Part shown: piece after piece, positions 1 through 9,215 of the stretch
How positions within the stretch are numbered: position 1 is the first letter of the stretch
Layout of the letters: each line of letters opens with the position of its first letter
Assembly: GCA_934229785.1 (NCBI GenBank)
Contig: CAKQEA010000008.1
Span: 1 to 64,000, forward strand
Length of the DNA stretch: 64,000 nt
Source: an uncultured Anaeroplasmataceae bacterium
GTDB lineage: Bacteria; Bacillota_I; Bacilli_A; Acholeplasmatales; Anaeroplasmataceae
Direction: 5' to 3'
Program-made: the position numbers and the translations under genes
Notes under the pieces: model-generated
Seen by the model: the letters and a program-made list of their open reading frames with translations, nothing else
What the model was told of the DNA's origin: nothing
Database searches by the model: none

Positions 1-1251
1 TCCTGCTAAATCCTTATGATTTTGATCTAATGTTTTATTTATAAATTCTACATTACCTTTTAATGTTTCTTCATATAGTTTTTTTGAATTAGAAATTGGA
101 TTATATATTTCATGCCAATCTAATTCCTCTATTGCATTTTCAAATTCCTGTCGTATTTCATAATTTGGAATATAACAAGCTTTTAAATCCTCATCATAAG
201 CTAAATAGCCTAAATGTATTAATACTGTTAATGCACAATCTGCTGAATTAACCTTTGTTAAATCATTTCCAAATTTTCTAACATTTACCTCAACTTTTTC
301 ACCAATAATCATTTTACAAATTATATCTTTTAATTCACCATTATCATAATTCATATAATTTGTGACTGCCTCAATTGCTGATGTTTTAGTCCAATAATCT
401 CCACATTTACCTCTTAACACAGCCTCAACTACTGATTTGGGATTATATAATGAAATACCATTTAAATTATATCCATTATACCAAGATTTTATTTCATTAA
501 AATCTCTATCATATTTATTACATAAATCAATTACTTCATTTTCAGTAAATCCTACATAAGATTCAATGGGAAATGAATCTAACATATTATATTCAGTAAA
601 CATATTTAAGGTTGATTGAGTTGAATATCTTCTAATTGGTAATATTCCTGTCATATAAACTAAATCTATACAAGCTGATACATCTGAAGATTTAAATAAT
701 CCTCTTAAGAACATAATATAATCATCACATAACTTATAATTATATTCTTCTTCTCTAAATATAACATCCCATTCATCTATTAAAAAAATAAATCTTTCAT
801 TTAATTTAGAATTTAGTTCATTAAAGCATTTCCTTAATGTATCAAAAGAATTAGTTAAAATGTCAGGATATGCATGTTTTAAATCATCCATTATTTCACT
901 TGCTAGCTTTTCAACAAATGTATTTTTATCTATAGTATCTGCATATACGCTTGCCATATCAATCCAAATAACATTATGTTTATTTAAATGTTCTAAATAC
1001 GTGCTATCATTTGCTATATTTAGCTTATCAAATATAGATTTAGAATCACAGCCTTTAGAATAATAAGCATTAAGCATAGATAGAGCCATTGTTTTTCCAA
1101 AACGACGAGGACGTGTAATGCACATGTATTTCTTTCTTTCTATATTAATACTTTTATTTGTAACATCTATTAACAAAGATTTATCAATAAAAATATCATC
1201 ATTATAATATGAAATAAATTTATCATTATTTTTATTTAAATAAAACGACAT
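1..1251 (-). CDS. AAA-ATPase-like protein (PF09820 type), 3' end cut by window edge
   Basis: The frame is open for 417 codons from an ATG at 1251 to the left edge, so the C-terminus is missing. The N-terminal part shows FIDKSLLID, then a Walker A-like RPRRFGKT at about residues 47-54 and a Walker B FLIDEWDVIF near residue 160. These are typical of the AAA-ATPase-like family (PF09820), usually followed by a PD-(D/E)XK nuclease-like domain (DUF1703) that would lie mostly outside the window. The biological role of the family is poorly known; such genes are often multicopy in anaerobic gut bacteria. A GGATGGTGG sequence just upstream can serve as the ribosome site. The gene is monocistronic on the visible side. 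Family assignment is confident; function is not. Confidence 0.85.
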   Translation of the reverse strand, partial: MSFYLNKNNDKFISYYNDDIFIDKSLLIDVTNKSINIERKKYMCITRPRRFGKTMALSMLNAYYSKGCDSKSIFDKLNIANDSTYLEHLNKHNVIWIDMASVYADTIDKNTFVEKLASEIMDDLKHAYPDILTNSFDTLRKCFNELNSKLNERFIFLIDEWDVIFREEEYNYKLCDDYIMFLRGLFKSSDVSACIDLVYMTGILPIRRYSTQSTLNMFTEYNMLDSFPIESYVGFTENEVIDLCNKYDRDFNEIKSWYNGYNLNGISLYNPKSVVEAVLRGKCGDYWTKTSAIEAVTNYMNYDNGELKDIICKMIIGEKVEVNVRKFGNDLTKVNSADCALTVLIHLGYLAYDEDLKACYIPNYEIRQEFENAIEELDWHEIYNPISNSKKLYEETLKGNVEFINKTLDQNHKDLAG

Positions 1252-1349
1252 ATTACCACCATCCTTTACTAGTTATTTTATCATATTAGAGCTTTAAATA
1301 CCACTTTAAATCTTTTAATTTTATATTTATCAATTCTTCTTTTATGATA

Positions 1350-1391
1350 AAATTTGAAAAATAATGGATGAAATTTGTATTTTTCAAATTT
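1350..1391 (-). terminator. Inverted repeat downstream of the ABC exporter operon
   Basis: A 13-bp perfect inverted repeat (AAATTTGAAAAAT and its complement) separated by 16 nt lies between the ABC operon and the AAA-ATPase-like gene. There is no clear T-run beyond it, so it may end transcription of the exporter operon or act otherwise. Confidence 0.45.
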
Positions 1392-1428
1392 GTTATCTTT
1401 AATTAATATGTTTCTACTTAATTATAGT

Positions 1429-3228
1429 TTACTCCTCTTCAGCAAATTGAGAATTATAAAGCTCACTATAAAAGCCATTCTTAGCTAAAAGCTCATCATG
1501 AGTGCCTTGCTCGATAATATTACCATCCTTTAAAACAAGAATCAAATCTGCATTTTTAATAGTTGATAATCTATGAGCAATAACAAAGCTTGTTCTACCC
1601 TCTGTAAGCTTATCCATAGCATTCTGAATTAAAATCTCAGTACGGGTATCAACATTAGATGTAGCCTCATCTAAAATTAAAAGTGGGGCATTTTCAATCA
1701 TTGCACGAGCAATAGTTACAAGCTGCTTCTGTCCTGTTGATAGACTGCTATCTTCTTTGATAATAGTATCAACACCATGAGAGAGAGTTTCAACGTAATG
1801 ATGTAGGTTTGCCTCATCAATAACTTCATTCAGCTTTTCATCACTAATATTTTCCTTATTATAGACGATATTTTCTCTTAATGTTCCCTCAAACATCCAA
1901 GTGTCCTGTAAAACCATACCAAAAATATCTCTAATATTACTCCTAGTTAAATCCTTAATAGATATACCATCAATTAAAATATCACCAGAATTAATCTCAT
2001 AAAAACGCATTAATAAATTAACAATTGTTGTCTTTCCTGCACCAGTAGGTCCAACAATAGCCACCTTCATTCCTGGCTTTACATGACAAGTAAAATCAGG
2101 AATAATAATCTTATCCTCAGTGTAGCCAAATCTTACATTAATAAAATCAATGCTACCTTTAACGTCTTTAGGCTCTAAATATAAGGCCTTATTACCTTCA
2201 TCATCTAATTCCTCTTCATTAATAAATTCAAATACACGAGATGAGGCTGCTACACCCATCTGTACCTGATTCATGGCCTGAGCTATTTGAGATAATGGAT
2301 TTTGAAATAAATTAACATAGACTAAGAAGGCTGTAATAGTACCAAATGTTACACCCTTATCATTTGCCATAAGTAAACCACCAACAATACAAACAGCAGC
2401 ATAAGCAAAATAAGAAACAAAGCTCATCATAGGCTGCATAATACCACCAAAGAATTGAGCCTTAAACATAGTATTACGTAATTCGTTATTTTCTTTATCA
2501 AATTCAACTTCCTTAGTATCTTCAGCATTAAAGGCTTTAATAATTAATTGACCTGAGAAATTTTCCTCAACAATACCATTTACCTCACCAATTTTTTGTT
2601 GACGCAATCTAAATAATGGAATAGCAAATTTCATAATAACCATAAGCATTACTCCCATTAAAGGAAGAGTAATTAAGGCAGTAAATGCCATTTGCCATGA
2701 TGTTATAAACATTGCTATTAAAACACCTACTAGCATAAAAACTGAATTAATAAGCATAGTAATAGATTGCTGAAGAGATTGACCGATTGTATCAACATCA
2801 TTAGTTACACGAGATAATGTATCACCATATTGATGAGAATCAAAATATCTAAGAGGCATTCTATTTATTTTTAAAGAAATAGATTCTCTTAAATCATAGG
2901 AATAACGCTGTGAAATATAATTCATAATAATTCCAGAAACAAAGCTAAGTAAAGCATTTACCACATAAAATACAATTAAAACAATAGAAATTCTTTGAAT
3001 CTCATTCATATCAATACTAGAGTTAGCTGCACCTGAAGTAATAACATTAGATAAATCAGACAACCACTGTGGTGCTAAAATTGATATAACAACTGAAATA
3101 ATAGTGCAAATAATAGAAACAATGATATAAGGAAAATATTTTTTCATAGAAGAAAATAAGTTTTTATAGCTTTTCATCTTTTCTTCCTTTGACATCTTAC
3201 TTTTTTCTATATTCATATGAGGTCTCAT
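1429..3228 (-). CDS. ABC exporter half-transporter, canonical NBD subunit
   Basis: This 599-residue protein is a membrane domain (six predicted helices, residues about 30-320) fused to an ATPase domain. It shows Walker A GPTGAGKTT, a slightly altered signature LSTGQKQ, Walker B LLILDEATSNVD with the catalytic Glu, and the switch His in IAHRLSTI. It is therefore the hydrolysing half of a heterodimeric exporter of the LmrCD/BmrCD kind, probably moving drugs or peptides out of the cell. I chose the ATG at 3228 rather than the longer frame starting at 3285: it overlaps the upstream TGA as ATGA and has AAAGGAGG 10 nt upstream, which indicates translational coupling with the partner. Substrate cannot be read from the sequence. 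Confidence 0.93.
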   Translation of the reverse strand: MRPHMNIEKSKMSKEEKMKSYKNLFSSMKKYFPYIIVSIICTIISVVISILAPQWLSDLSNVITSGAANSSIDMNEIQRISIVLIVFYVVNALLSFVSGIIMNYISQRYSYDLRESISLKINRMPLRYFDSHQYGDTLSRVTNDVDTIGQSLQQSITMLINSVFMLVGVLIAMFITSWQMAFTALITLPLMGVMLMVIMKFAIPLFRLRQQKIGEVNGIVEENFSGQLIIKAFNAEDTKEVEFDKENNELRNTMFKAQFFGGIMQPMMSFVSYFAYAAVCIVGGLLMANDKGVTFGTITAFLVYVNLFQNPLSQIAQAMNQVQMGVAASSRVFEFINEEELDDEGNKALYLEPKDVKGSIDFINVRFGYTEDKIIIPDFTCHVKPGMKVAIVGPTGAGKTTIVNLLMRFYEINSGDILIDGISIKDLTRSNIRDIFGMVLQDTWMFEGTLRENIVYNKENISDEKLNEVIDEANLHHYVETLSHGVDTIIKEDSSLSTGQKQLVTIARAMIENAPLLILDEATSNVDTRTEILIQNAMDKLTEGRTSFVIAHRLSTIKNADLILVLKDGNIIEQGTHDELLAKNGFYSELYNSQFAEEE

Positions 3229-5087
3229 AATCCTAATTCCTCCTTTGACAATTGTGATAAGGCAATCTCTAGATAAGTTGGACAATCCTTAAGCAATTCA
3301 TGATGCTTACCATGACCTACAATCTTACCATCAGATAAAACAATAATTTGATCTGCATCCATAATTGTACCTATTCTTTGAGCTACAATTACCTTTGTAG
3401 CCTTAGAATTATTTTCCTTTAGATTTTCTCTAACCTTTTTATCAGTTTTATAATCTAAGGCACTAAATGAATCATCAAATATATAAATTTCAGGATTAAT
3501 AGCTACAGCTCTAGCAATACATAATCTTTGATTTTGTCCACCAGATACATTTTTTCCACCCTGAGAAATTTTAAAATCATAGCCTTCTTCTTTTTCTCTA
3601 ATAAAGCCATCAGCCTCACTAACCTTACAAGCAGCAACAATTTCTTCATCAGTCAAATTTAAATTACCAAAACTAACATTACTTTTAATACTACCACTAA
3701 ACAAAAATCTCTTTTGAGGTACATAGCCAATAACAGATCTTAATTTATGCTGATTAACATTTTTAACATTAACACCATCAACTAAAACCTCACCATCTGT
3801 TGCATCATATAATCTACAAATTAAATTAACAAGAGTTGATTTTCCAGAACCAATTGCACCTATAATGGCAATAGTTTCACCTTGATTAGCCTTAAAGCTA
3901 ATATTTTCAATCGCATCAGAATCACCATCTGGATATTTAAATGATACATTTTTAAATTCAATTGTACCACATTCCTTAAATTCCTCGCTTACCTCTGGAT
4001 CTACAATACTTAGTTTTGTATCTAAAACCTCATTAATTCTCTTGGCTGAAACAATAGCTCTTGGCCATAGCATAAATAACATCATAAGCATAACAAATGA
4101 CATAATAATTTGACTTGATAACATCATAAATGAGGTTACAGTAGCATAATCAATTTTACCATTGTTAATCAAAGATGCACCAATCCAATAAATAGCTAAG
4201 GAAATACCATTCATAATAATCATCATAACTGGGCTCATCATAGCCATTACCTTACCTGTAAATATTTGAGTATTAGTTATTTCAGTATTTGCCTTAGTAA
4301 ACTTTTCCTCCTGATATTTTTCAGCATTAAAAGCTCTAACAATACGAATACCAGTTAAATTTTCTCTAGTTACTCCATTTAAATTATCAGTAAGGTGCTG
4401 CATAATCTTAAACTTAGGAAGAGCAATAATCATAACTAAAGAAATAAAAATCAATAATAAAATAATTGCAACTGCAGTAGCAATAGTTAATTCAGTAGAC
4501 GAAGCCTGAATCTTACAAATAGCCCAAATAGCTGTAACAGGAGCTGCAAATATCATTCTCATTGTTAAAAGATTAGCCATTTGAACCTGTTGAATATCAT
4601 TTGTACATCTAGTAACTAAGGATGGAGTTGAAAATCTATTAATTTCAGCTAAAGAAAAGCTTTCAACCTTTTTATAAAGCTTACCTCTAATAGAAGTTGA
4701 TAAATTGGCAGCAACATAGCTTGCAATAACTGAAACCAAAGCCTGAACAACCATAATTCCAGCTGCAAGAGCAACCATAATTCCACCATTAATCCAAATA
4801 TCAGCTACACTTGCATCAGCAACTTTTACAATCATATCACCCATACTTCCAAGCATTGAAGCACTTGCTTTAATACCATCCCAACCCATAATTGAGACAT
4901 ACTGAGCTAACTCTTTTGAAATACCTTCAGGATGATTATGATAATTAACAAAAGTTATTGCTTCAATTATATTTTGAATATAATCAACAATAGTCATTGT
5001 TAAATAAACCTGTAATACAACAAGTCCCATAATTAAAACTACACAAAGCCAATCCTTGGCTTTAAAATTCTTATAAAGCTTAAACAT
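3225..5087 (-). CDS. ABC exporter half-transporter, degenerate NBD subunit
   Basis: This 620-residue membrane-ATPase fusion is the partner of the next gene downstream. Walker A is GAIGSGKST and the signature VSGGQNQR is good, but the catalytic Glu after Walker B is Asp (IFDDSFSALD) and the switch His is Gln (IVAQRIGTI). Asp plus Gln at these places is the hallmark of the degenerate site in heterodimeric exporters such as BmrC or TM287. A long first extracellular loop (about residues 45-105) is present. The gene starts 1 nt after the MarR gene ends and its stop overlaps the partner's start, so all three form one operon. Export of a toxic compound under MarR control is the likely role; the substrate is unknown. 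Confidence 0.93.
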   Translation of the reverse strand: MFKLYKNFKAKDWLCVVLIMGLVVLQVYLTMTIVDYIQNIIEAITFVNYHNHPEGISKELAQYVSIMGWDGIKASASMLGSMGDMIVKVADASVADIWINGGIMVALAAGIMVVQALVSVIASYVAANLSTSIRGKLYKKVESFSLAEINRFSTPSLVTRCTNDIQQVQMANLLTMRMIFAAPVTAIWAICKIQASSTELTIATAVAIILLLIFISLVMIIALPKFKIMQHLTDNLNGVTRENLTGIRIVRAFNAEKYQEEKFTKANTEITNTQIFTGKVMAMMSPVMMIIMNGISLAIYWIGASLINNGKIDYATVTSFMMLSSQIIMSFVMLMMLFMLWPRAIVSAKRINEVLDTKLSIVDPEVSEEFKECGTIEFKNVSFKYPDGDSDAIENISFKANQGETIAIIGAIGSGKSTLVNLICRLYDATDGEVLVDGVNVKNVNQHKLRSVIGYVPQKRFLFSGSIKSNVSFGNLNLTDEEIVAACKVSEADGFIREKEEGYDFKISQGGKNVSGGQNQRLCIARAVAINPEIYIFDDSFSALDYKTDKKVRENLKENNSKATKVIVAQRIGTIMDADQIIVLSDGKIVGHGKHHELLKDCPTYLEIALSQLSKEELGL

Positions 5088-5088
5088 C

Positions 5089-5523
5089 TTATTTTTCCTT
5101 TCTACTTATAAAGTATTCTTTTGTTTTTTCAAGAATACGTACAAGATTATCCATATCATCAATGCCAATATAATCTACATAATTTTGCATTTCAACAATT
5201 CCATGCTCCATCATTTCTTTAATAAATTCTTCACCCTTAAAAGAAATACTAACAATATTAATTCTGGCATCAAAGCTAGAATTTTTCTTATAAATATACT
5301 CCTTATCCTCAAGCTTCTTAAGCAACGCTGCAATTCTTGCAGTACTACAGCCAAGTTCTTTAGCTAAATCTCCACATGTAATTTCCTTATCCTTATTTCG
5401 ATATAAAAATAGCATTGCAAATCCTATTCCCTGCTTAGCCTTATCTACTACAGAATCAGACTTACAGATTCTAGTATTGTGAATTTTTTCTAAATAATGG
5501 ATTGCTAAATCTCTATCAATCAT
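5089..5523 (-). CDS. MarR-family transcriptional regulator
   Basis: A 144-residue winged-helix protein of usual MarR length. The helix-turn-helix region reads ITCGDLAKELGCSTARIAALL (about residues 48-68) and is followed by the wing with charged residues KKNSSFDARINIV. It is the first gene of the exporter operon, with only 1 nt to the next gene. Two palindromic sites sit around its promoter (see 5550 and 5584), which suggests it represses its own operon until a ligand, perhaps an exported compound, releases it. This is the standard arrangement for MarR-exporter operons; the ligand is unknown. Confidence 0.88.
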   Translation of the reverse strand: MIDRDLAIHYLEKIHNTRICKSDSVVDKAKQGIGFAMLFLYRNKDKEITCGDLAKELGCSTARIAALLKKLEDKEYIYKKNSSFDARINIVSISFKGEEFIKEMMEHGIVEMQNYVDYIGIDDMDNLVRILEKTKEYFISRKEK

Positions 5524-5549
5524 AATATCACCTCTATTCAGATTTTAAT

Positions 5550-5562
5550 TCTAATCGTTAGA
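5550..5562. promoter_or_regulatory. Second putative MarR operator half
   Basis: TCTAATCGTTAGA is a short palindrome with the same TCTAA/TTAGA arms as the site at 5584-5600, centred 36 bp downstream of it. It lies between the promoter and the marR start codon. Confidence 0.5.
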
Positions 5563-5583
5563 TATTGTTTTTAATACTTAATT

Positions 5584-5600
5584 ATCTAACACTGTTAGAT
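5584..5600. promoter_or_regulatory. Putative MarR operator
   Basis: ATCTAACACTGTTAGAT is a perfect 8-1-8 palindrome. It begins on the base directly after the -10 box of the exporter operon, so a bound dimer would block promoter opening. Size and symmetry fit MarR dimers. Confidence 0.7.
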
Positions 5601-5628
5601 ATTATACTTAAATCTCAAAACATTACAA
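5601..5628 (-). promoter_or_regulatory. Promoter of marR-ABC operon
   Basis: Minus-strand TTGTAA, 16-nt spacer, TATAAT. The -10 box abuts the palindrome at 5584-5600. Confidence 0.7.
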
Positions 5629-5670
5629 TAAGAATATTAAAAACACATAATTTAACATAAATTTAAAATA

Positions 5671-5714
5671 AAAAATCCTATTTATAATACAATAATAGTA
5701 TATTACAAATAGGA
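5671..5714 (-). terminator. Terminator of the Sel1-DUF1292 operon
   Basis: A hairpin with arms TCCTATTTRTAATA and complement is followed on the minus strand by a run of T residues. Confidence 0.75.
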
Positions 5715-5744
5715 AATTTAATTATATTTAAGCTAAATATCTAA

Positions 5745-6035
5745 TTAATGCTTTTTCTTCAACAGCATCTTATATTCATGATAAATTTCATCTAGTAAAT
5801 CATCATCCTCTACTTCTAAAAGCTCATAATTATTACCTTCATAGGATAAAGAATAACAAATGGCATCATCATCTCCATAGCCCATGTTAACTGGATGTAA
5901 AATAACATAATTTTCATCATTAAGTGGAATTAAAGCAATTTGTTCAAACTCCATTTTATTTCCATCCTCATCATAAAAAATAACATTTTCGTTATTATTT
6001 TCATCTAATAACATTTCATATGGATTTTTTTTCAT
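5745..6035 (-). CDS. DUF1292 family protein
   Basis: A small acidic 96-residue protein. Residues about 17-60 (VIFYDEDGNKMEFEQIALIPL then YVILHPV) and the acidic tail ending in a helix match the DUF1292 family, which is widespread in Bacillota and of unknown function. It follows the Sel1-repeat gene by 9 nt and has GGTGA before the ATG, so the two form an operon closed by the terminator at 5671-5714. No membrane segment or signal peptide is visible. Confidence 0.8.
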   Translation of the reverse strand: MKKNPYEMLLDENNNENVIFYDEDGNKMEFEQIALIPLNDENYVILHPVNMGYGDDDAICYSLSYEGNNYELLEVEDDDLLDEIYHEYKMLLKKKH

Positions 6036-6044
6036 ATCTTCACC

Positions 6045-7202
6045 TTATTTCTTTATTTTAATTTTACCAGTAATACTTTTAGTAAATTTTTTAATTTTTT
6101 CAGAAGCTTCCTCATTACCATTATCACTTGCAAGCTTATACCAACGGAATGCATCCTCTAAATTAATAGCAGGAACACCAAGCCCCTTTTCAAAGCATTC
6201 ACCAAGCTGATACATGGCATATGAATCTCCAGCCTCTGCCGCCTTTGTCCACCAATATTTAGCTTGTTCTAAATCGACATCATCCTCATCAGGATTAGTT
6301 TCATATTCTGCTAAGTGAATCATAGCCGAAACATTCATAGACTCCGCTGCCTTTGTCCACCAAGATAGAGCTTGTTGAACATTTTTATAAACACCATTTC
6401 CAGAATAATAGCATTCAGCTAATGAATTTTGAGCCTCAGCATTACCAGCATTAGCCGCCTTCATCCACCAAAAAATCGCATTTTTTTGTGATTGAGGTAC
6501 ACCATTACCAATAGCATAACGATTAGCCATCTTAACCTGAGCCTGAACGTTTCCTTGATTAGCAGCAAGTTCATAATAATGAACTGCAAGCTCAGTACAT
6601 TGTAAAGTTCCGATTCCATCAGCATAGCAATCCGCAATACGTTCTTGACAATAAGAATCTCCAGCCTCTGCCCCAGCTAAATATAACGTTGCTGCTCCCT
6701 TAAATTTAGAAAGTGCTTCATAACAAATAGCAGCATCTCTTTCAGCCTCTACAATTCCTTGCTTAGCCGCATGAACTAACCACTGAGCAGCTCTTGGTAT
6801 ATCCTTAGTAATACCATTACCAGTCATATAGGCAAGTCCTAAATAATATTGACTTAAAGGATGAGCATATTTAGCCGCCTCAGTAAACCAGGCAACGGCT
6901 TGGGTAGAATCCTGTGCAATACCAACACCCTCTAAGTAGCACATACCAACCATATATGAAGCATCAGTAACCTTATTAGATGCGGCAGTCATAAAAAGCT
7001 GAAATGCTTTTTTAGGATCCTTAGCTATTCCTTTACCAGAATATAAGCACTCACCTAAATAATAACAGGCCGCATAATTTTCCTTATCATTATCGACGAC
7101 AGTTTGTAAAAGTGGTACAGCTTCCTTATATTTTTCATCAAGATATAATTCCTCTGCTCTTTTAAATACACCACGATATTCATTTATAACAAATTCAGCC
7201 AC
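6045..7202 (-). CDS. Sel1-repeat (SLR/TPR-like) protein
   Basis: A 385-residue protein made almost wholly of Sel1-like repeats of about 36 residues, with recurring A.YxLGxCYxxGxGxxxDxxxAxxWxxxAA patterns; about nine copies can be seen. No signal peptide or membrane segment is visible, so a cytoplasmic adaptor or scaffold role is likely, as for other SLR proteins. The start is a GTG at 7202 with AGGGAG 8 nt upstream; the nearby ATG at 7210 is out of frame and lies against the ribosome site. It is co-transcribed with the DUF1292 gene. Partner proteins cannot be inferred. Confidence 0.88.
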   Translation of the reverse strand: MAEFVINEYRGVFKRAEELYLDEKYKEAVPLLQTVVDNDKENYAACYYLGECLYSGKGIAKDPKKAFQLFMTAASNKVTDASYMVGMCYLEGVGIAQDSTQAVAWFTEAAKYAHPLSQYYLGLAYMTGNGITKDIPRAAQWLVHAAKQGIVEAERDAAICYEALSKFKGAATLYLAGAEAGDSYCQERIADCYADGIGTLQCTELAVHYYELAANQGNVQAQVKMANRYAIGNGVPQSQKNAIFWWMKAANAGNAEAQNSLAECYYSGNGVYKNVQQALSWWTKAAESMNVSAMIHLAEYETNPDEDDVDLEQAKYWWTKAAEAGDSYAMYQLGECFEKGLGVPAINLEDAFRWYKLASDNGNEEASEKIKKFTKSITGKIKIKK

Positions 7203-7375
7203 AATGCCATCTCCCTACATAATATGATTAGTATTAGTCAAAAAACTTAAAATCATATAATGAATCAATATCATAATATAATTTTAACCTAATATAAGCT
7301 ATAAAACAAGAAAGAAAAACCAAAAGAACAAAAATAGCTCAAACACTTTAAAGTCTATAGGAACTATCAATAATA

Positions 7376-8308
7376 TTATTTCAAAAACATTTCACTAGAT
7401 AAATAACGTTCCCCTGTATCAGGTAATAACACAACTATAGTTTTGCCTTTATTTTCAAGACGTTTCGCAACCGAAATAGCTGCATGAAGACATGCACCTG
7501 AGGAAATACCAACTAAAATACCCTCATGTCTTGCAATTTCTCGACCTTTAGAGAAGGCATCAAAATCATCAACATCAATTATTTCATCATAAATATTAGT
7601 ATTTAAAACATTTGGAATAAAACCAGCACCAATACCTTGAATCTTATGAGCACCACTTATACCTTTAGTTAAGATAGGAGATTTAGCTGGTTCAACACCA
7701 ATAATCTTAATGCTAGGCTTTTTTTCTTTTAAATATTCACCAACTCCCGATAACGTTCCACCAGTACCAATACCAGCAATAAAAATATCAACATTACCAT
7801 CAGTATCCTCTAGAATTTCTGGGCCTGTTGTCAGTATATGAGCTTTAGGATTAGAAGGATTATCAAATTGACTAGGAACAAAACTTAAAGGAATCTCATT
7901 AGCCAATTCAAAAGCCTTTTCTATCGCCCCCTTCATTCCCTTACTTCCATCAGTTAAAACAACTTGAGCACCATAAGCAGCCATCAATTTACGCCTTTCA
8001 ATAGACATAGTCTCAGGCATAGTAATAATAACCTTATATCCTTTAGATGCGGCAATAGCACATAACCCAATTCCGGTATTACCACTAGTAGGCTCTATGA
8101 TTGTAGCACCCTTTTTTAATCTACCACTAGCCTCAGCATCCTCAATCATTTGTTTAGCAATACGATCTTTAACCGAACCTGCTGGATTAAAATATTCAAG
8201 CTTAGCAATAATTTTAGCCTCTAAATCATATTTTTGTTCAATATTTTTTAATTCTAATAGTGGTGTTCTACCAACTAAATCTGTAATACTATTATAAATT
8301 TTACTCAT
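7376..8308 (-). CDS. cysK: Cysteine synthase A
   Basis: This 310-residue PLP enzyme makes cysteine from O-acetylserine and sulfide. It has NPAGSVKDRIA with the PLP lysine (about residue 42), the substrate loop TSGNTGIG, the phosphate-binding GTGGTLSGVGEYLK and a C-terminal PDTGERYLSSEMF, all typical of CysK. I start at the ATG at 8308, preceded by AAGGAG; the 25-codon extension upstream lacks a ribosome site and is unlike the family N-terminus. It stands alone between its own leader and the rubrerythrin terminator. No T-box or S-box is visible in the 90-nt leader. Confidence 0.95.
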   Translation of the reverse strand: MSKIYNSITDLVGRTPLLELKNIEQKYDLEAKIIAKLEYFNPAGSVKDRIAKQMIEDAEASGRLKKGATIIEPTSGNTGIGLCAIAASKGYKVIITMPETMSIERRKLMAAYGAQVVLTDGSKGMKGAIEKAFELANEIPLSFVPSQFDNPSNPKAHILTTGPEILEDTDGNVDIFIAGIGTGGTLSGVGEYLKEKKPSIKIIGVEPAKSPILTKGISGAHKIQGIGAGFIPNVLNTNIYDEIIDVDDFDAFSKGREIARHEGILVGISSGACLHAAISVAKRLENKGKTIVVLLPDTGERYLSSEMFLK

Positions 8309-8390
8309 TTTTATTCTCCTTGTATAAATGTTAAAAAAGCATTGTTTATAATAATTTATGCAAAAACGATTAAATATATGCAATAAGTAG

Positions 8391-8424
8391 AAAAGAATAA
8401 AGTCCTAATCATTAAAATTAGGAC
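8391..8424 (-). terminator. Terminator of rubrerythrin gene
   Basis: The hairpin GTCCTAAT-loop-ATTAGGAC is followed on the minus strand by a T-rich stretch. Confidence 0.6.
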
Positions 8425-8455
8425 AATTATATAATGTTTTATTTAAGAAATAATC

Positions 8456-9052
8456 CTACTTAAAATATCTATCAAGTAAACCCTTTAAAGCTCTTCCATG
8501 ACGAGCCTCATCTCTAGCCATTTCATGAACAGTATCATGAATTGCATCAAGACCATATTCCTTTGCAACCTTAGCAAGTTCAAATTTACCATTTGTTGCA
8601 CCAAACTCACAATCAACTCTCCAACTTAAATTATCTTTAGTTGAAGCCTTCATATTTGGTTCTAGGTCCTCACCAAGTAATTCTGCAAACTTTGCTGCAT
8701 GCTCAGCTTCCTCATAAGCAGCCTTTTCCCAATACAATCCAGCCTCTGGATATCCCTCTCTATGGGCAATACGTGCCATACATAAATACATACCAACCTC
8801 AGAGCATTCACCATTGAAGTTTGCCATTAATTGATCGTAAATATACTTTTTTACATCATCAGGTACATTTGGATTATTCTTAACAGTTTTAGCATAAACA
8901 CCATATTCATGTTCTGCAGCTAAATTAACCTCATCCTCATTTACCTCTTCGAACATCTTAGCTGGTGCTTTACATTGAGGACATTTAAAATCCTCTGGTA
9001 GTGAATCACCCTTAAAAACATATCCACATACTTTACATACATATTTTTTCAT
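8456..9052 (-). CDS. rbr: Reverse-type rubrerythrin (rubredoxin domain first)
   Basis: A 198-residue non-haem iron peroxidase that removes hydrogen peroxide in anaerobes. The rubredoxin domain is at the N-terminus (CKVCGY and CPQCKAP, residues 6-27), the reverse of classical rubrerythrin, followed by a ferritin-like four-helix domain with the diiron ligands in NGECSEV, YEEAEHAA and RDEARHG. Clostridial proteins of this layout reduce peroxide with electrons from NADH via partner oxidoreductases. The gene is alone, with a strong promoter and a PerR/Fur-like palindrome upstream. It argues for an anaerobic host. Confidence 0.92.
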   Translation of the reverse strand: MKKYVCKVCGYVFKGDSLPEDFKCPQCKAPAKMFEEVNEDEVNLAAEHEYGVYAKTVKNNPNVPDDVKKYIYDQLMANFNGECSEVGMYLCMARIAHREGYPEAGLYWEKAAYEEAEHAAKFAELLGEDLEPNMKASTKDNLSWRVDCEFGATNGKFELAKVAKEYGLDAIHDTVHEMARDEARHGRALKGLLDRYFK

Positions 9053-9099
9053 TTTATTATATCTCCTTTATATCTAATTATCGCTTTTTAAGCATCTTT

Positions 9100-9128
9100 A
9101 TTATAAATTAAAAAACACATAATGTCAA
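9100..9128 (-). promoter_or_regulatory. Promoter of rubrerythrin gene
   Basis: Minus-strand TTGACA, 17-nt spacer, TATAAT, then a leader of about 45 nt with AAAGGAGATATA before the start codon. Confidence 0.8.
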
Positions 9129-9133
9129 TCATT

Positions 9134-9152
9134 ATTAAGAATTATTCTTAAT
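9134..9152. promoter_or_regulatory. PerR/Fur-like palindrome upstream of rbr
   Basis: ATTAAGAATTATTCTTAAT is a palindrome around one central base, the 7-1-7 layout of PerR/Fur boxes. It lies directly upstream of the -35 box of rbr. The link to PerR rests on layout and on the known control of rubrerythrins; the regulator is not in the window. Confidence 0.4.
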
Positions 9153-9160
9153 TATTTTTA

Positions 9161-9189
9161 AAAAAAATCCGCCATACTTATGTATGACG
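9161..9189 (-). terminator. Terminator of rpoBC
   Basis: The hairpin CGTCATAC-ATAA-GTATGGCG is followed by eight T residues on the minus strand, just downstream of rpoC. Confidence 0.85.
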
Positions 9190-9215
9190 AATTCATTATA
9201 TAATTATATACTTAA

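Noticed and set aside
860-1063. Plus-strand frame of 67 codons
   Set aside because: It is antisense to the conserved AAA-ATPase-like gene and has no ribosome site.
7203-7375. Promoter or terminator between cysK and the Sel1 gene
   Set aside because: Only weak boxes and an imperfect hairpin are present; I cannot support either.
8309-8400. T-box or S-box ahead of cysK
   Set aside because: The leader is under 95 nt with no specifier stem, T-box sequence or aptamer core.
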